DNA of 64,000 bases from Sphingobacterium sp. LZ7M1 (GTDB lineage: Bacteria > Bacteroidota > Bacteroidia > Sphingobacteriales > Sphingobacteriaceae): positions 1,426,001 through 1,490,000 of the forward strand of contig NZ_CP101134.1 of NCBI RefSeq assembly GCF_024296865.1, read 5' to 3'. The notes below the pieces were generated by a model. The model saw only the letters and a program-made list of their open reading frames with translations. It ran no database searches and had not been told where the DNA came from. How positions within the stretch are numbered: the stretch's first letter is position 1; the number at the start of each line of letters is the position of its first letter. Below, piece after piece: positions 26,660-34,762 of the stretch. The position numbers and the translations under genes were made by a program.

Positions 26660-27166
26660 TTAAAAATTGAAACTGGCCGTCCTTTTAGGATTGTCTAGTT
26701 TGGTGCTTTTTTTAACATTATTGACCTTGATATGCATAATGTTCGACTGATTCTTGAAATCCTGGAAAAGAAGCTGGTTGACAATATCCAATTTGCTGAT
26801 CGAATTAACATCGCTGACTTCAAAATAGCACCAAGCAACATCCTCCTCAATCTCATAGCCCACATACTGTAAGTTTCGAGGATGATTATTGATATTGATC
26901 TTGAAATTTTGTCGGATGTATTTCGAAATGGCAGAATCTGCCGCAGCTTTGTTTTTGGGATGGATTACATCGATATGCTGGCCTAATTGGTTTTTCAAGG
27001 CTACTTCCAGATCATCATAAAACAATCTGCAGGATACCTCAATACGTTTTTTGCTTGGGTTGAAGTCTACTGAACTAATGCTAACATAAAAAGGATGCGC
27101 AAAAGCAATAAATGCCGTAAATATTCCAACAAGCAGCAATCCTAGTCTTAATTTCTTCCAATCCAT
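26660..27166 (-). CDS. DUF6702 family protein
   Basis: A 168-residue protein with one N-terminal hydrophobic segment (LGLLLVGIFTAFIAFAHPFYVS), probably a signal anchor or signal peptide. The following text, HPFYVSISSVDFNPSKKRIEVSCRLFYDDLEVALKNQ, matches the DUF6702 pattern found beside HupE/UreJ-like and M1 peptidase genes in Bacteroidota. It is divergent from that pair here, sharing a 112-bp promoter region. The function is unknown; a role with the peptidase at the membrane is possible. The ATG at 27166 is preferred over an upstream TTG. Confidence 0.7.
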   Translation of the reverse strand: MDWKKLRLGLLLVGIFTAFIAFAHPFYVSISSVDFNPSKKRIEVSCRLFYDDLEVALKNQLGQHIDVIHPKNKAAADSAISKYIRQNFKININNHPRNLQYVGYEIEEDVAWCYFEVSDVNSISKLDIVNQLLFQDFKNQSNIMHIKVNNVKKSTKLDNPKRTASFNF

Positions 27167-27221
27167 TCTATTGATTTTTTGCAACAATTATGTGCAAATC
27201 TGCCTAAAATTAGTAAATCCG

Positions 27222-27251
27222 TTTGTCTATGTTAAAATAATATTAATTTTG
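27222..27251 (+). promoter_or_regulatory. Bacteroidota-type promoter of the HupE-like/M1 peptidase operon
   Basis: TTTG at 27222-27225, an 18-base spacer and TAATTTTG at 27244-27251. Both boxes match the Bacteroidota consensus perfectly. The HupE-like start codon is 27 bases downstream. Confidence 0.7.
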
Positions 27252-27278
27252 CTATGTTATTATTACAAGACCTAATTA

Positions 27279-27854
27279 ATGAGCGATTTCTCTATCTATT
27301 TTCAGCTTGGTTGGCAGCATATCTTGGACCTGACGGGTTATGACCATATTCTTTTTGTTCTCGTTTTATGTTGCAGTTATACGCTAAAAGATTGGAAGAA
27401 AATTCTTTGGCTGGTAACCGCATTTACGGTCGGCCATTCCATCACCTTGGCATTGGCAGCATTTAAGATCGTCAGGGTAGATACCGCCTGGGTGGAATTC
27501 TTGATTCCGGTGACCATTTTGGCCACTGCATTCTATAATTTGCCCAAAAGAAGAAAGCAGCGGAGCCCATATGTCCTTTATGCGATGACCCTATTCTTTG
27601 GACTGATCCACGGTCTTGGATTTTCAAATTACCTGCAATCGTTGTTGGGACAGGAAGCAAATATTGTACTGCCACTGCTGTCCTTCAATATAGGTTTGGA
27701 GTTTGGACAACTTATCATTGTCTTTTTTGTTATTCTGCTTTCGGAGTTGATGCTCAAGATTTTTGCGGTCAGCAACCGTGATTGGAGCTTCTTCCTCTCA
27801 TCGGCCGTTATCGGAATCTCCTTTATTATGGCACTCGAACGTATTCCATTATGA
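27279..27854 (+). CDS. HupE/UreJ-like membrane protein
   Basis: A 191-residue protein with about six hydrophobic segments, of the HupE/UreJ_2 family. Its N-terminus (QLGWQHILDLTGYDHILFVLVLC) has the conserved His and Asp-His residues of this family, and VTAFTVGHSITLALAAF and FGLIHGLGFS add further His. Family relatives are linked to nickel or other metal transport, but many Bacteroidota members lie beside peptidases and have no known substrate. It overlaps the M1 peptidase gene by 4 bp (ATGA), so the two are translationally coupled. Confidence 0.8.
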   Translation: MSDFSIYFQLGWQHILDLTGYDHILFVLVLCCSYTLKDWKKILWLVTAFTVGHSITLALAAFKIVRVDTAWVEFLIPVTILATAFYNLPKRRKQRSPYVLYAMTLFFGLIHGLGFSNYLQSLLGQEANIVLPLLSFNIGLEFGQLIIVFFVILLSELMLKIFAVSNRDWSFFLSSAVIGISFIMALERIPL

Positions 27855-30217
27855 AATTATATTCATCAATAATCAAAACCATCTGCCTTGCCCTTGTAGG
27901 TTCGGCAGGCATATATGCTGCCCAAGCGCAGATGCAGCATAACCCAGGTTCCAACCATGGGAACAAGTTTGAGCAACTGGGTAACCTGTTGACGGATCCA
28001 AATATCTTTCGAACGGCATCTGGTGCACCAGGGGCAATGTATTGGCAGCAGAAAGCCGATTATGTCATTGATGTAGAGATCGATGATGTCAATCGCGTGC
28101 TGAAAGGGTCTGAAACCATTACCTACACCAACAATTCTCCAGATCCATTGACCTATCTTTGGATTCAGCTAGATGAAAACGAGCATGCGGACAATGCCGA
28201 AAGTAAACGGTTTGACCAAAGTAGCTTAAGGGAGAAAATGTCAATAGGCGAACTGAAATCATTGGTTCCAGAGAAAAAAGGTTTTGGAGTCAATATCCAT
28301 AAGGTGACCGATGGAGCCAATAAAGCGCTAAAATATACCATCAACTATACCATGATGCGTATTGATCTTCCCACAGTGTTGAAGCCTGGCGCTAAATTCG
28401 TGCTGAAGATTGATTGGGATTATAAGATCTCTGATCGTATGGTCGAAGGTGGTCGTGGTGGATTTGAGCATTTTGCTAAAGATGATAATAACCTATACAC
28501 TATAGCACAATGGTTTCCACGTATGGCGGTCTATTCCGATTTTCAGGGATGGCAAAACAAACAGTTTACCGGAAGAGGGGAATTTGCGTTAGTTTTTGGT
28601 GACTATCAAGTAAATATCACGGTTCCAGCGGACCATGTGGTAGGAGCGACAGGAGAATGCCAAAACTATGCACAAGTATTGACCTCGACGCAATTGGCTA
28701 GATGGAAGCAGGCTCAGCAATCGAAAGAACCCGTTGAGATCGTTACATTAGAGGATGCTAACAAAGCCATTCAACAGAAATCCAGTGCCAAGAAAACTTG
28801 GGTTTATGAAGCCAAGAACGTTCGCGATTTTGCCTTTGTTACCTCTCGTCGCTTGATCTGGGATGCTTTGCGTGTGAATGAAGGTGTTCCGGGAAATCAA
28901 CCAATGGCCATGTCCTATTATGGTCCTGAGGCTTACCCATTGTACCGTAAATATTCCACCAAAGTTGTTGCCCATACCTTAAAGACATATTCTAAATTCT
29001 CCATTCCATATCCTTATCCCGTAGCTATCTCTGTGGAAGCAGCAAATGGTATGGAATATCCGATGATCTGCTTCAATTATGGCCGTGCCGATGAGGATGG
29101 TACCTATACTGAAGCCGTAAAATATGGCATGATCGGTGTGATTATCCACGAAGTTGGACATAACTTCTTTCCAATGATCGTCAATTCGGATGAGCGCCAA
29201 TGGACTTGGATGGATGAAGGACTGAATACGTTCCTTCAATATTTGACGGAACAAGAATGGGACAAGGATTTTCCTTCCCGTCGTGGACCGGCCTACAAGA
29301 TCGTGGATTACATGAAGCTTCCAAAAGATCAGTTGGAACCTATCATGACCAATTCTGAAAATATCGTTCAATTTGGACCTAATGCATACGCTAAACCAGC
29401 GACAGCTCTAAATATATTGAGAGAAACAGTAATGGGGCGTGAGCTCTTTGACTATGCCTTTAAGGAATATGCAAGACGATGGGAGTTCAAGCACCCTACT
29501 CCGGCCGACTTCTTCCGGACCATGGAAGATGCTTCTGCCGTAGACCTTGATTGGTTCTGGAGAGGTTGGTTCTTTGGAACTGATCCGGTTGAGATTTCCT
29601 TAGATAATGTGACGCAATATAGAATGAGTGGAGCAGACCCTAAGAAAACGCAACAGGAGAAAAAAGAAGCATTTGATAAAGACCTGAACAGTATTACGCG
29701 TCAGCGAAACATGGAAGAGAATATGGCTTTCTTGGTCGATAAGGATACCTCTCTTCTGGATTTCTATAATAAATGGGATCGTTTTGCCGTGAAGCCAGCC
29801 GATGAAACCAGCTACCAAGATTTCTATAATAAGCTAACTGATAAAGAAAAAGATATCTTCAATGGTAAGACTACATTCTATGAGTTGAACTTCAGGAACA
29901 ATGGTGGATTGGTCATGCCATTGATCATCGAATGGACCTTTACCGATGGAAGCAAAGAGATCGATCAAGTCCCTGCTTATATCTGGAGAATGGATGAAAA
30001 TGAAGCAACGAAAGTATTTGCAAAGAGCAAGCAAGTTGCCTCCATTCAATTGGATCCGTATCGTGAAACTGCGGATATAGATGAGTCCAACAATGCATGG
30101 CCTAGAACTTCTCAACCTTCCAGGTTTGAGTTGTACCAGCAGAATGGACGGGCAGCTCGCGGTCAATCGGCCGAGAGCAATCCGATGAAGGAAGCTAAAA
30201 AGCAAAATAATAGATAG
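27851..30217 (+). CDS. Secreted M1-family zinc metallopeptidase
   Basis: A 788-residue protein with a signal peptide (IIKTICLALVGSAGIYAAQAQ). Residues about 60-300 form the beta-rich N-terminal domain of M1 aminopeptidases. The zinc site HEVGH with the downstream Glu of WMDEGLNTF fits the HExxH-18-E pattern, and NGMEYP stands in place of the GAMEN exopeptidase motif. The C-terminal part (about 600-788) resembles the extra domains seen in Bacteroidota M1 proteins. The true start is the ATG at 27851 overlapping the HupE stop; the frame stays open further upstream inside hupE. Confidence 0.9.
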   Translation: MKLYSSIIKTICLALVGSAGIYAAQAQMQHNPGSNHGNKFEQLGNLLTDPNIFRTASGAPGAMYWQQKADYVIDVEIDDVNRVLKGSETITYTNNSPDPLTYLWIQLDENEHADNAESKRFDQSSLREKMSIGELKSLVPEKKGFGVNIHKVTDGANKALKYTINYTMMRIDLPTVLKPGAKFVLKIDWDYKISDRMVEGGRGGFEHFAKDDNNLYTIAQWFPRMAVYSDFQGWQNKQFTGRGEFALVFGDYQVNITVPADHVVGATGECQNYAQVLTSTQLARWKQAQQSKEPVEIVTLEDANKAIQQKSSAKKTWVYEAKNVRDFAFVTSRRLIWDALRVNEGVPGNQPMAMSYYGPEAYPLYRKYSTKVVAHTLKTYSKFSIPYPYPVAISVEAANGMEYPMICFNYGRADEDGTYTEAVKYGMIGVIIHEVGHNFFPMIVNSDERQWTWMDEGLNTFLQYLTEQEWDKDFPSRRGPAYKIVDYMKLPKDQLEPIMTNSENIVQFGPNAYAKPATALNILRETVMGRELFDYAFKEYARRWEFKHPTPADFFRTMEDASAVDLDWFWRGWFFGTDPVEISLDNVTQYRMSGADPKKTQQEKKEAFDKDLNSITRQRNMEENMAFLVDKDTSLLDFYNKWDRFAVKPADETSYQDFYNKLTDKEKDIFNGKTTFYELNFRNNGGLVMPLIIEWTFTDGSKEIDQVPAYIWRMDENEATKVFAKSKQVASIQLDPYRETADIDESNNAWPRTSQPSRFELYQQNGRAARGQSAESNPMKEAKKQNNR

Positions 30218-30240
30218 GTAATACTAAACTAAAAATATAA

Positions 30241-30270
30241 GGGGCAGTTCAAATTTTGAGCTGCCCTTGT
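30241..30270 (+). terminator. Terminator after the M1 peptidase gene
   Basis: GGGCAG (30242-30247) pairs with CTGCCC (30261-30266), with inner TCAAA/TTTGA pairing. It lies 25 bases after the stop; the T-run is weak. The rest of the 236-bp gap up to 30453 shows nothing I can name. Confidence 0.6.
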
Positions 30271-30453
30271 GTTTTATTCTACAATTTTTTGACTATTTTA
30301 TCCTGGTTTTGCTTTGGTCTTATTCGGGACACATTCCGAATTTTCCGAATATGGCTCGAACAAGGGTAAAGCTTGGTCAAGAGCTCGTGGTCTATGAACG
30401 CTTGATCTGGGAAAATTTCAGATGAGAGACAAGAGGGTTTAGATATCCTAAAA

Positions 30454-30999
30454 CTATGGTCTGTCTGACTTCAGCCTGCTGAATACCAGAAGATCCCTAA
30501 ATTGGAAATTGCCCATCCATTCCCCATTCCTTTTGGTTCCTTCCAGTTTAAAGCCTAGTCTTTTGGGAATATTGATGCTTTTTTCATTGCCTATGGCGCA
30601 GCAGATCTGTATGCGTTCTAATTTAAGCTCTTCAAAAAGCTCCTGGATCAGGGCTTCCACCGAGCGGGTCATGATCCCCTGGTTTTGGAAATCTTGGGAT
30701 AGCCAATAGCCAATTTCCGTGTTTTTGTTCAATAAATCGGTTTCCTTGGTGCCGATCAAGCCAATCATTCGGTCATCGAAACAGATCTTATAGACATAGT
30801 CTTTTTTAAGCTTTCGGCTCAGCATTGCCATTTCAACAAAGCCCTTGCTGTCTTCTACTCTGTTGGTAAATTGGACGAAAGGGAGCCATTCTCCAAGATA
30901 TTCCCTTTGGCTATTGATGATGTTGTACATTCGAATGGCATCACTCTCGACGATTGCTTTCAAGCTGATTTGAGGATCTATTTCGATGATTCTTTTCAT
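30454..30999 (-). CDS. GNAT-family N-acetyltransferase (RimJ/RimL type)
   Basis: A 181-residue acetyltransferase of the ribosomal-protein N-acetyltransferase-like group. The acetyl-CoA-binding region is in the middle (EIGYWLSQDFQNQGIMTRSVEALIQELFEELKLERIQICCAIGNEKSINIPKRLGF), with the QNQGIM variant of the Q/RxxGxG/A loop. It likely acetylates a small amine or protein N-terminus. It overlaps the upstream TetR gene by 4 bp (ATGA), so the regulator and enzyme form a pair. Confidence 0.85.
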   Translation of the reverse strand: MKRIIEIDPQISLKAIVESDAIRMYNIINSQREYLGEWLPFVQFTNRVEDSKGFVEMAMLSRKLKKDYVYKICFDDRMIGLIGTKETDLLNKNTEIGYWLSQDFQNQGIMTRSVEALIQELFEELKLERIQICCAIGNEKSINIPKRLGFKLEGTKRNGEWMGNFQFRDLLVFSRLKSDRP

Positions 31000-31649
31000 G
31001 TTTGGGTCTTAGTCAGTATTTCTCTTAATGCAGCGGAAACTCGTTCTTGGTCTTTTTCGGAATTCAGATCTAGTCCGCAGAAGGTGCTTCCATTTGTTTT
31101 GGCGTGAAGAGCTAGGTAATATAAGCCTGCAGTTTGCAAGGCAAGGATGGCGCAGGTGTCGACATCGGAATTAGGGTGGCCCTTTTCGTATTTACGGATG
31201 AGTTCCGCGCCAATTTCTTCACGGCTATCTGCTAGTTTACGGAGGATTTCCTTGTTTTCAGAAAGCTCCCACTGCAGGATTCGCTGTAAGATCTCGTCGT
31301 TAAGAACAGCATTGAACTGTCCTTGCAAGAGAGCAAACATTTCATCATCCTGAATGATCTCCTGGCTCAATAATCGGGAAATAGTGGATTTGGCCTTGGT
31401 TTTCCAATAATCCCTCTTTTCGATGTATAGCTCCACCAAGTTGTCCAAGTTGTCAAAATAAGTATAGATCAATTTACGGTCGACTTTTGCTTCTGTGGCA
31501 ATATTTGCAATGGTCAACCCAGGGTAACCATGTTTTTTTAAGACTTTTCCGACGGCATTGACGATTCTGTTCATCGTTCTTGCCTTTTCACGTACGGGTC
31601 CAGAGGTGATTTTTCTGGACTTCTGCTCAGGATTCGGAGCTTTTTTCAT
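30996..31649 (-). CDS. TetR/AcrR-family transcriptional regulator
   Basis: A 217-residue regulator. The N-terminal helix-turn-helix runs about residues 28-75 (VGKVLKKHGYPGLTIANIATEAKVDRKLIYTYFDNLDNLVELYI). The C-terminal helical ligand domain is unclassified. It is first in a two-gene unit with the GNAT gene, which it may regulate along with itself. The gap to the WYL gene is 68 bp with no clear terminator. Confidence 0.88.
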   Translation of the reverse strand: MKKAPNPEQKSRKITSGPVREKARTMNRIVNAVGKVLKKHGYPGLTIANIATEAKVDRKLIYTYFDNLDNLVELYIEKRDYWKTKAKSTISRLLSQEIIQDDEMFALLQGQFNAVLNDEILQRILQWELSENKEILRKLADSREEIGAELIRKYEKGHPNSDVDTCAILALQTAGLYYLALHAKTNGSTFCGLDLNSEKDQERVSAALREILTKTQT

Positions 31650-31717
31650 ATCTGTTTAAAATAGTAGGATAAATTTAAGCATTATTCACAGCATAGGGAA
31701 TAAAGTGAGTAATATCA

Positions 31718-32782
31718 TTATTTATCAGGTTGCTTCTGCGGCTCTGTATCTTCCCTTATGATTTGGGCTTTGGCATATTGATTTAACGCTTTGTAGTGCC
31801 TATAAAGTATTCTCTTTTCTAGGCTTTTTGGGGCCAATACCTTAACACATTCCCCGAATCCCAATATCTCTCGCTCCAGCTCAAGATTCAGTATCACGTC
31901 TATCCGTATGGTAATGGAACCATCATCATGCCTTTTTTGGATCTGTTGGGAGCTGTGCAAAGGTTTGGTCTCTACATAGGGTGCATTGGCGGCGTTTACC
32001 TGTAGGATGACTTTCTGACCACGCTCCTTGGCAGACTTGGTAACACCTATGGTATCTGAAAAGTATCGATCGAAATCAACACCTTCATAAGGTTGAAACC
32101 CATTTTTGGCCATCATGTCAATTTCAGCCATCCGGTCCAGTGCCAAAGTAGTTAAGCTTGAATGGTGCTTTTTACAACAGATTAGAAACCATCGGTTTCT
32201 ATACTCCTTTAAAAGATAGGGGCTGTATACTTCAACTGTGGGCTGTTTTGACTTGAAGGATTTGTATTTGATCAAAACAGGGTTTTCGTCCTTTATGGCT
32301 TGATAGAGTGGGGTAATCCATTTCAATCCCTTTAATAAAGGATTGGCTTCAAGCTGTACAATGGACTTGCCTTCTCCCTTAGAAGCGTACATCTGGCTCT
32401 CTAAACGGATAATCATATCGCTCATTTCCTCAAAAAATGTAAAGCCATTCAAATGTTTCAGGACATCGACGGCTTCTTTCATTTTTTCCATGTCCATGGA
32501 GGAAATAGGAGAGTTGCTAATGCTGTAATTCGGGTCATCGTAGCTATAATATCGACGGTCCTTCACAACTATAGGAGCATTATATCCGAGTTTATTGCTT
32601 CGCATCAACTGTATATCGCCTTGAATTGTCCTTTTACTGACACCACTATTGATCCCTTCCAACTCGTAAAGTGCATCCGAGACCTTTTCTATCAAGTCCT
32701 CCAAGGTCCATTTCCTATGGGTTTGTTGAAGGCATTGGTCGATGATTTTGTATCGAATAAGAGCAAGTTTGTTTGTAGACAT
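31718..32782 (-). CDS. WYL-domain transcriptional regulator (RNA-repair locus)
   Basis: A 354-residue regulator transcribed away from the slipin-rtcB operon. Residues about 1-80 form a winged helix-turn-helix region. Residues about 155-222 are a WYL domain (YQAIKDENPVLIKYKSF to EYRNRWFLICC, then TLALDRMAEI). Residues about 255-340 fit the WCX C-terminal extension. WYL domains sense nucleic acids or nucleotide ligands in phage-defence and DNA-damage regulators. The ATG at 32782 follows an AAGGAAA site; upstream codons in frame would run into the operator. Its promoter overlaps a palindrome that is repeated before the ncRNA-slipin-rtcB side, so it likely controls both directions, perhaps in response to damaged RNA. 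That last point is inference. Confidence 0.88.
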   Translation of the reverse strand: MSTNKLALIRYKIIDQCLQQTHRKWTLEDLIEKVSDALYELEGINSGVSKRTIQGDIQLMRSNKLGYNAPIVVKDRRYYSYDDPNYSISNSPISSMDMEKMKEAVDVLKHLNGFTFFEEMSDMIIRLESQMYASKGEGKSIVQLEANPLLKGLKWITPLYQAIKDENPVLIKYKSFKSKQPTVEVYSPYLLKEYRNRWFLICCKKHHSSLTTLALDRMAEIDMMAKNGFQPYEGVDFDRYFSDTIGVTKSAKERGQKVILQVNAANAPYVETKPLHSSQQIQKRHDDGSITIRIDVILNLELEREILGFGECVKVLAPKSLEKRILYRHYKALNQYAKAQIIREDTEPQKQPDK

Positions 32783-32808
32783 GGATTTCCTTTCCTTTTT
32801 GAATAAAA

Positions 32809-32858
32809 TAAAGATAGATAATTTAACATTACTACGCAAAGTATTTGCGTAGTAATGT
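32809..32858 (-). promoter_or_regulatory. Promoter and palindromic operator of the WYL gene
   Basis: A perfect inverted repeat with 15-bp arms at 32826-32840 and 32844-32858 (core ACTACGCAAA / TTTGCGTAGT, spacer GTA). On the minus strand a TTTG box (32837-32840) lies inside the palindrome, 20 bases before TATCTTTA (32809-32816), a -7 box with one mismatch. A protein on this operator would cover the -33 box, which suggests autoregulation. Confidence 0.75.
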
Positions 32859-32953
32859 CTTTTTGTAAATATGTTATAAAAATGTTGTTAAATTAATTAA
32901 TTGATACACAGTATAATAAATGTATATTATTAAAATAATTTGAATAAAATTTT

Positions 32954-32976
32954 ACTACGCATAAGTGTTGCGTAGT
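32954..32976 (+). promoter_or_regulatory. Second copy of the WYL operator, ncRNA/slipin side
   Basis: ACTACGCA (32954-32961) and TGCGTAGT (32969-32976) repeat the core of the operator at 32826-32858, with a 7-base spacer. It lies just before the structured non-coding region. A CACCTTTG sequence (32985-32992) one base off TAnnTTTG follows, but its spacing from a TTG at 32968 is short, so the promoter may need activation. Confidence 0.7.
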
Positions 32977-32999
32977 GCTGTATGCACCTTTGTAATGTC

Positions 33000-33560
33000 G
33001 GGTATGACAAATGTTCTTTGATTAAACAAGCGATAAGCTTTTTATACGATATATGTCCAACAGGATATATAATCTGTAGAGATCAAATCGTAATCCTGGT
33101 GTCCTGTTTCTGTATGGCAGGCTAGTGCTTTTCCAGTAGGATGAAGTATACTGATTATGAGATGGGTCTATAGATTAATTGTTTGCAGTGCAGGTTCGAA
33201 TCCTGCTCCTGGTTTCCAGGATAATTCAAATGGTTAGAATAACAAACCCATGGTTGAAATAGGACCATAAACATCCTCACACGATGCATTTCCGTGGTAA
33301 AACACGATGGACGAGTTTAGGTCTTCTCTAAAAAGATCAAAAGCTTATTGCCAATGGTTCGGTTAAAGGCATGTTCATGCCAATAACAGTCGGAAAGGAT
33401 CTTTGCAACTTTTTGCTAGACCTAGACCAAAGGCAAATTGTTCCTGAACTACCGGAAGACCTGTTCTCCCAGTGTGGAAAGGGCAAGGTCGCTGGATGGT
33501 CTAGGACTACCCTAGAGTTCCGTTCCGGACCGATGAACGATTGGCAATAGCTTTTTAGGA
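33000..33560 (+). ncRNA. Structured non-coding RNA upstream of slipin-rtcB
   Basis: About 560 bp without a credible reading frame on the plus strand, but dense in complementary segments. 5' part: TACGAT (33045-33050) with ATCGTA (33087-33092) enclosing TCC/GGA; CCTG (33103-33106) with CAGG (33118-33121). Middle: a tRNA-like module (separate entry). Small hairpins: ATGGT/ACCAT (33250-33268), CGTG/CACG (33293-33306), TTTAG/CTAAA (33316-33332). 3' domain: AAAAGCT plus ATTGCCAAT (33339-33355, one bulged T) with ATTGGCAAT plus AGCTTTT (33540-33555), enclosing hairpin GGCAT/ATGCC (33368-33381) and a perfect 9-bp helix CCTAGACCA (33421-33429)/TGGTCTAGG (33497-33505). Ends are estimates; no terminator separates it from slipin, so it may be a leader or be processed. 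Transcription is inferred from structure and operator position. Confidence 0.65.
33133..33218 (+). other. tRNA-like module within the ncRNA
   Basis: A textbook T-arm is present: stem GCAGG (33190-33194), loop TTCGAAT (33195-33201), stem CCTGC (33202-33206). Directly before it, ACTG (33150-33153) pairs with CAGT (33186-33189), extended by ATTA/TAAT (33154-33157/33076+100 to 33179) as a long central arm. CCAG (33133-33136) pairs with CTGG (33209-33212) as a short acceptor-like stem, and CCA is encoded at 33216-33218. No D-arm is obvious and no clean anticodon arm, so this is a mimic rather than a functional tRNA. An alternative hairpin TCCTGG-TTT-CCAGGA (33207-33221) would compete with the acceptor pairing. 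Confidence 0.6.
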
Positions 33561-33596
33561 TTAAATGAATGAGTGAAATAATTAAATAGAAAAACA

Positions 33597-34694
33597 ATGA
33601 AAAAGGTATTAATTAACAGAAACGAAGTAGGATTGATCATCAAAAACAATGCTGTAAAAAGGGTTGTGACTGAAGGAAAATACTGGTTAGGCTTTGGGGA
33701 ATCCCTTGAGCGCCATGATATGGCGAAACCATTTCAGGTTGCTTATCATCTAGATGTTTTGTTGACTGTACCTGGATTTTTAGAATTGGTTGAAATCGTT
33801 GAGGTCTTGGACAATGAAATCGCTTTGATGTTCAAGAACAAGAACCTTGTAGGCTTGTTGAATGCGGGAAGACATGTCTTCTGGAAAGGATTGGAGGATT
33901 TGGAATTCCAAATTGAAAATATGGATACCTTGGAGGTACCTTCATCCATCAACAAGGCTTATTTAAGGAAAGACTTGTTCAAATCTTATGTGAGCAGATA
34001 TCAGATTGAAGAATTTCAAGGAGCATTGCTTTTTGTAAATGGAAAATTTGAAAGAGAATTGTTGGCTGGGGAATACTTCTTTTGGAAAAACGCTGATGCC
34101 ATTCAGGTGGCCATCGTGGACAAAAGAGCTATGTATATGGAGATTCCAGGTCAGGAAATCTTGACTAAGGACAAAGTACAGATACGATTGAATATTGGTT
34201 TCCAATATCAAGTAAAAGATATCAAGATGGCCTTGTTGGAAAACCAATCCTTTGATAATCATTTATATGTTTTGATGCAAATGATCGTAAGAACGTATGT
34301 ATCTGACCAAACATTCGATGGATTATTGGAAAATAAGGATGCGATCGCAAAGGTGATCTTGGAAGAAGCGAAGAGGTCGGTTCAGCGATTGGGAATTGAA
34401 TTGATTTCCATGGGTATCAAGGATATTATCCTTCCGGGAGAAATCAAGGATATCATGAACCAAGTGTTGGTCGCTGAGAAGAAAGCTCAGGCGAATATCA
34501 TTACCAGAAGGGAAGAAACGGCCTCGACAAGGAGCTTGCTGAATACCGCGAAGCTTTTGGAAGAGAATGCGATGTTGTTCCGGTTAAAGGAAATGGAATA
34601 CGTGGAGAAGATTGCGGACAAGATCAATACGATTTCTGTTTCTGGAAACGGACAGATCGTAGATCAATTGAAACAATTGTTCTTAAATAAATAG
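33597..34694 (+). CDS. Slipin (SPFH/band-7 family) of the RNA-repair operon
   Basis: A 365-residue SPFH-domain protein. Residues about 1-135 form an extra N-terminal region of beta-strands; residues about 140-310 are the SPFH/band-7 core (GQEILTKDKVQIRLNIGFQYQVKDIKMALL, then RTYVSDQTFDGLLENKDAIAKVILEEAKRSVQRLGIELISMGIKDIILPGEIKDIMNQVLVAEKKAQA), running into a helical coiled-coil tail. No transmembrane hairpin precedes the SPFH core, so it may be cytosolic. Slipins linked to RtcB genes are known in several bacteria, with undefined roles. It may scaffold the ligase or an RNA complex in oligomers. Start ATG 33597 follows the ncRNA region by about 40 bp. Confidence 0.87.
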   Translation: MKKVLINRNEVGLIIKNNAVKRVVTEGKYWLGFGESLERHDMAKPFQVAYHLDVLLTVPGFLELVEIVEVLDNEIALMFKNKNLVGLLNAGRHVFWKGLEDLEFQIENMDTLEVPSSINKAYLRKDLFKSYVSRYQIEEFQGALLFVNGKFERELLAGEYFFWKNADAIQVAIVDKRAMYMEIPGQEILTKDKVQIRLNIGFQYQVKDIKMALLENQSFDNHLYVLMQMIVRTYVSDQTFDGLLENKDAIAKVILEEAKRSVQRLGIELISMGIKDIILPGEIKDIMNQVLVAEKKAQANIITRREETASTRSLLNTAKLLEENAMLFRLKEMEYVEKIADKINTISVSGNGQIVDQLKQLFLNK

Positions 34695-34700
34695 GAAGTC

Positions 34701-34724
34701 CTGCAGGGTAATAAGGCCCTGCAG
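34701..34724 (+). other. Intercistronic hairpin between slipin and rtcB
   Basis: CTGCAGGG (34701-34708) pairs perfectly with CCCTGCAG (34717-34724) around an 8-base loop, 7 bases after the slipin stop. It is followed by ATTTATT rather than a T-run, so it may be a processing or stability element or a weak attenuator between the two genes. Confidence 0.6.
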
Positions 34725-34762
34725 ATTTATTAAATGGTCATTATTTGTTAAATTAATGAAAG

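Noticed and set aside
33133..33218. A functional tRNA gene
   Set aside because: Only the T-arm is canonical; no D-arm or anticodon arm can be drawn and the acceptor stem is short and interrupted.
33337..33597. An 86-codon minus-strand frame opposite the ncRNA 3' domain
   Set aside because: It starts next to the slipin start codon, has no ribosome-binding site and its sequence constraint is explained by RNA helices.
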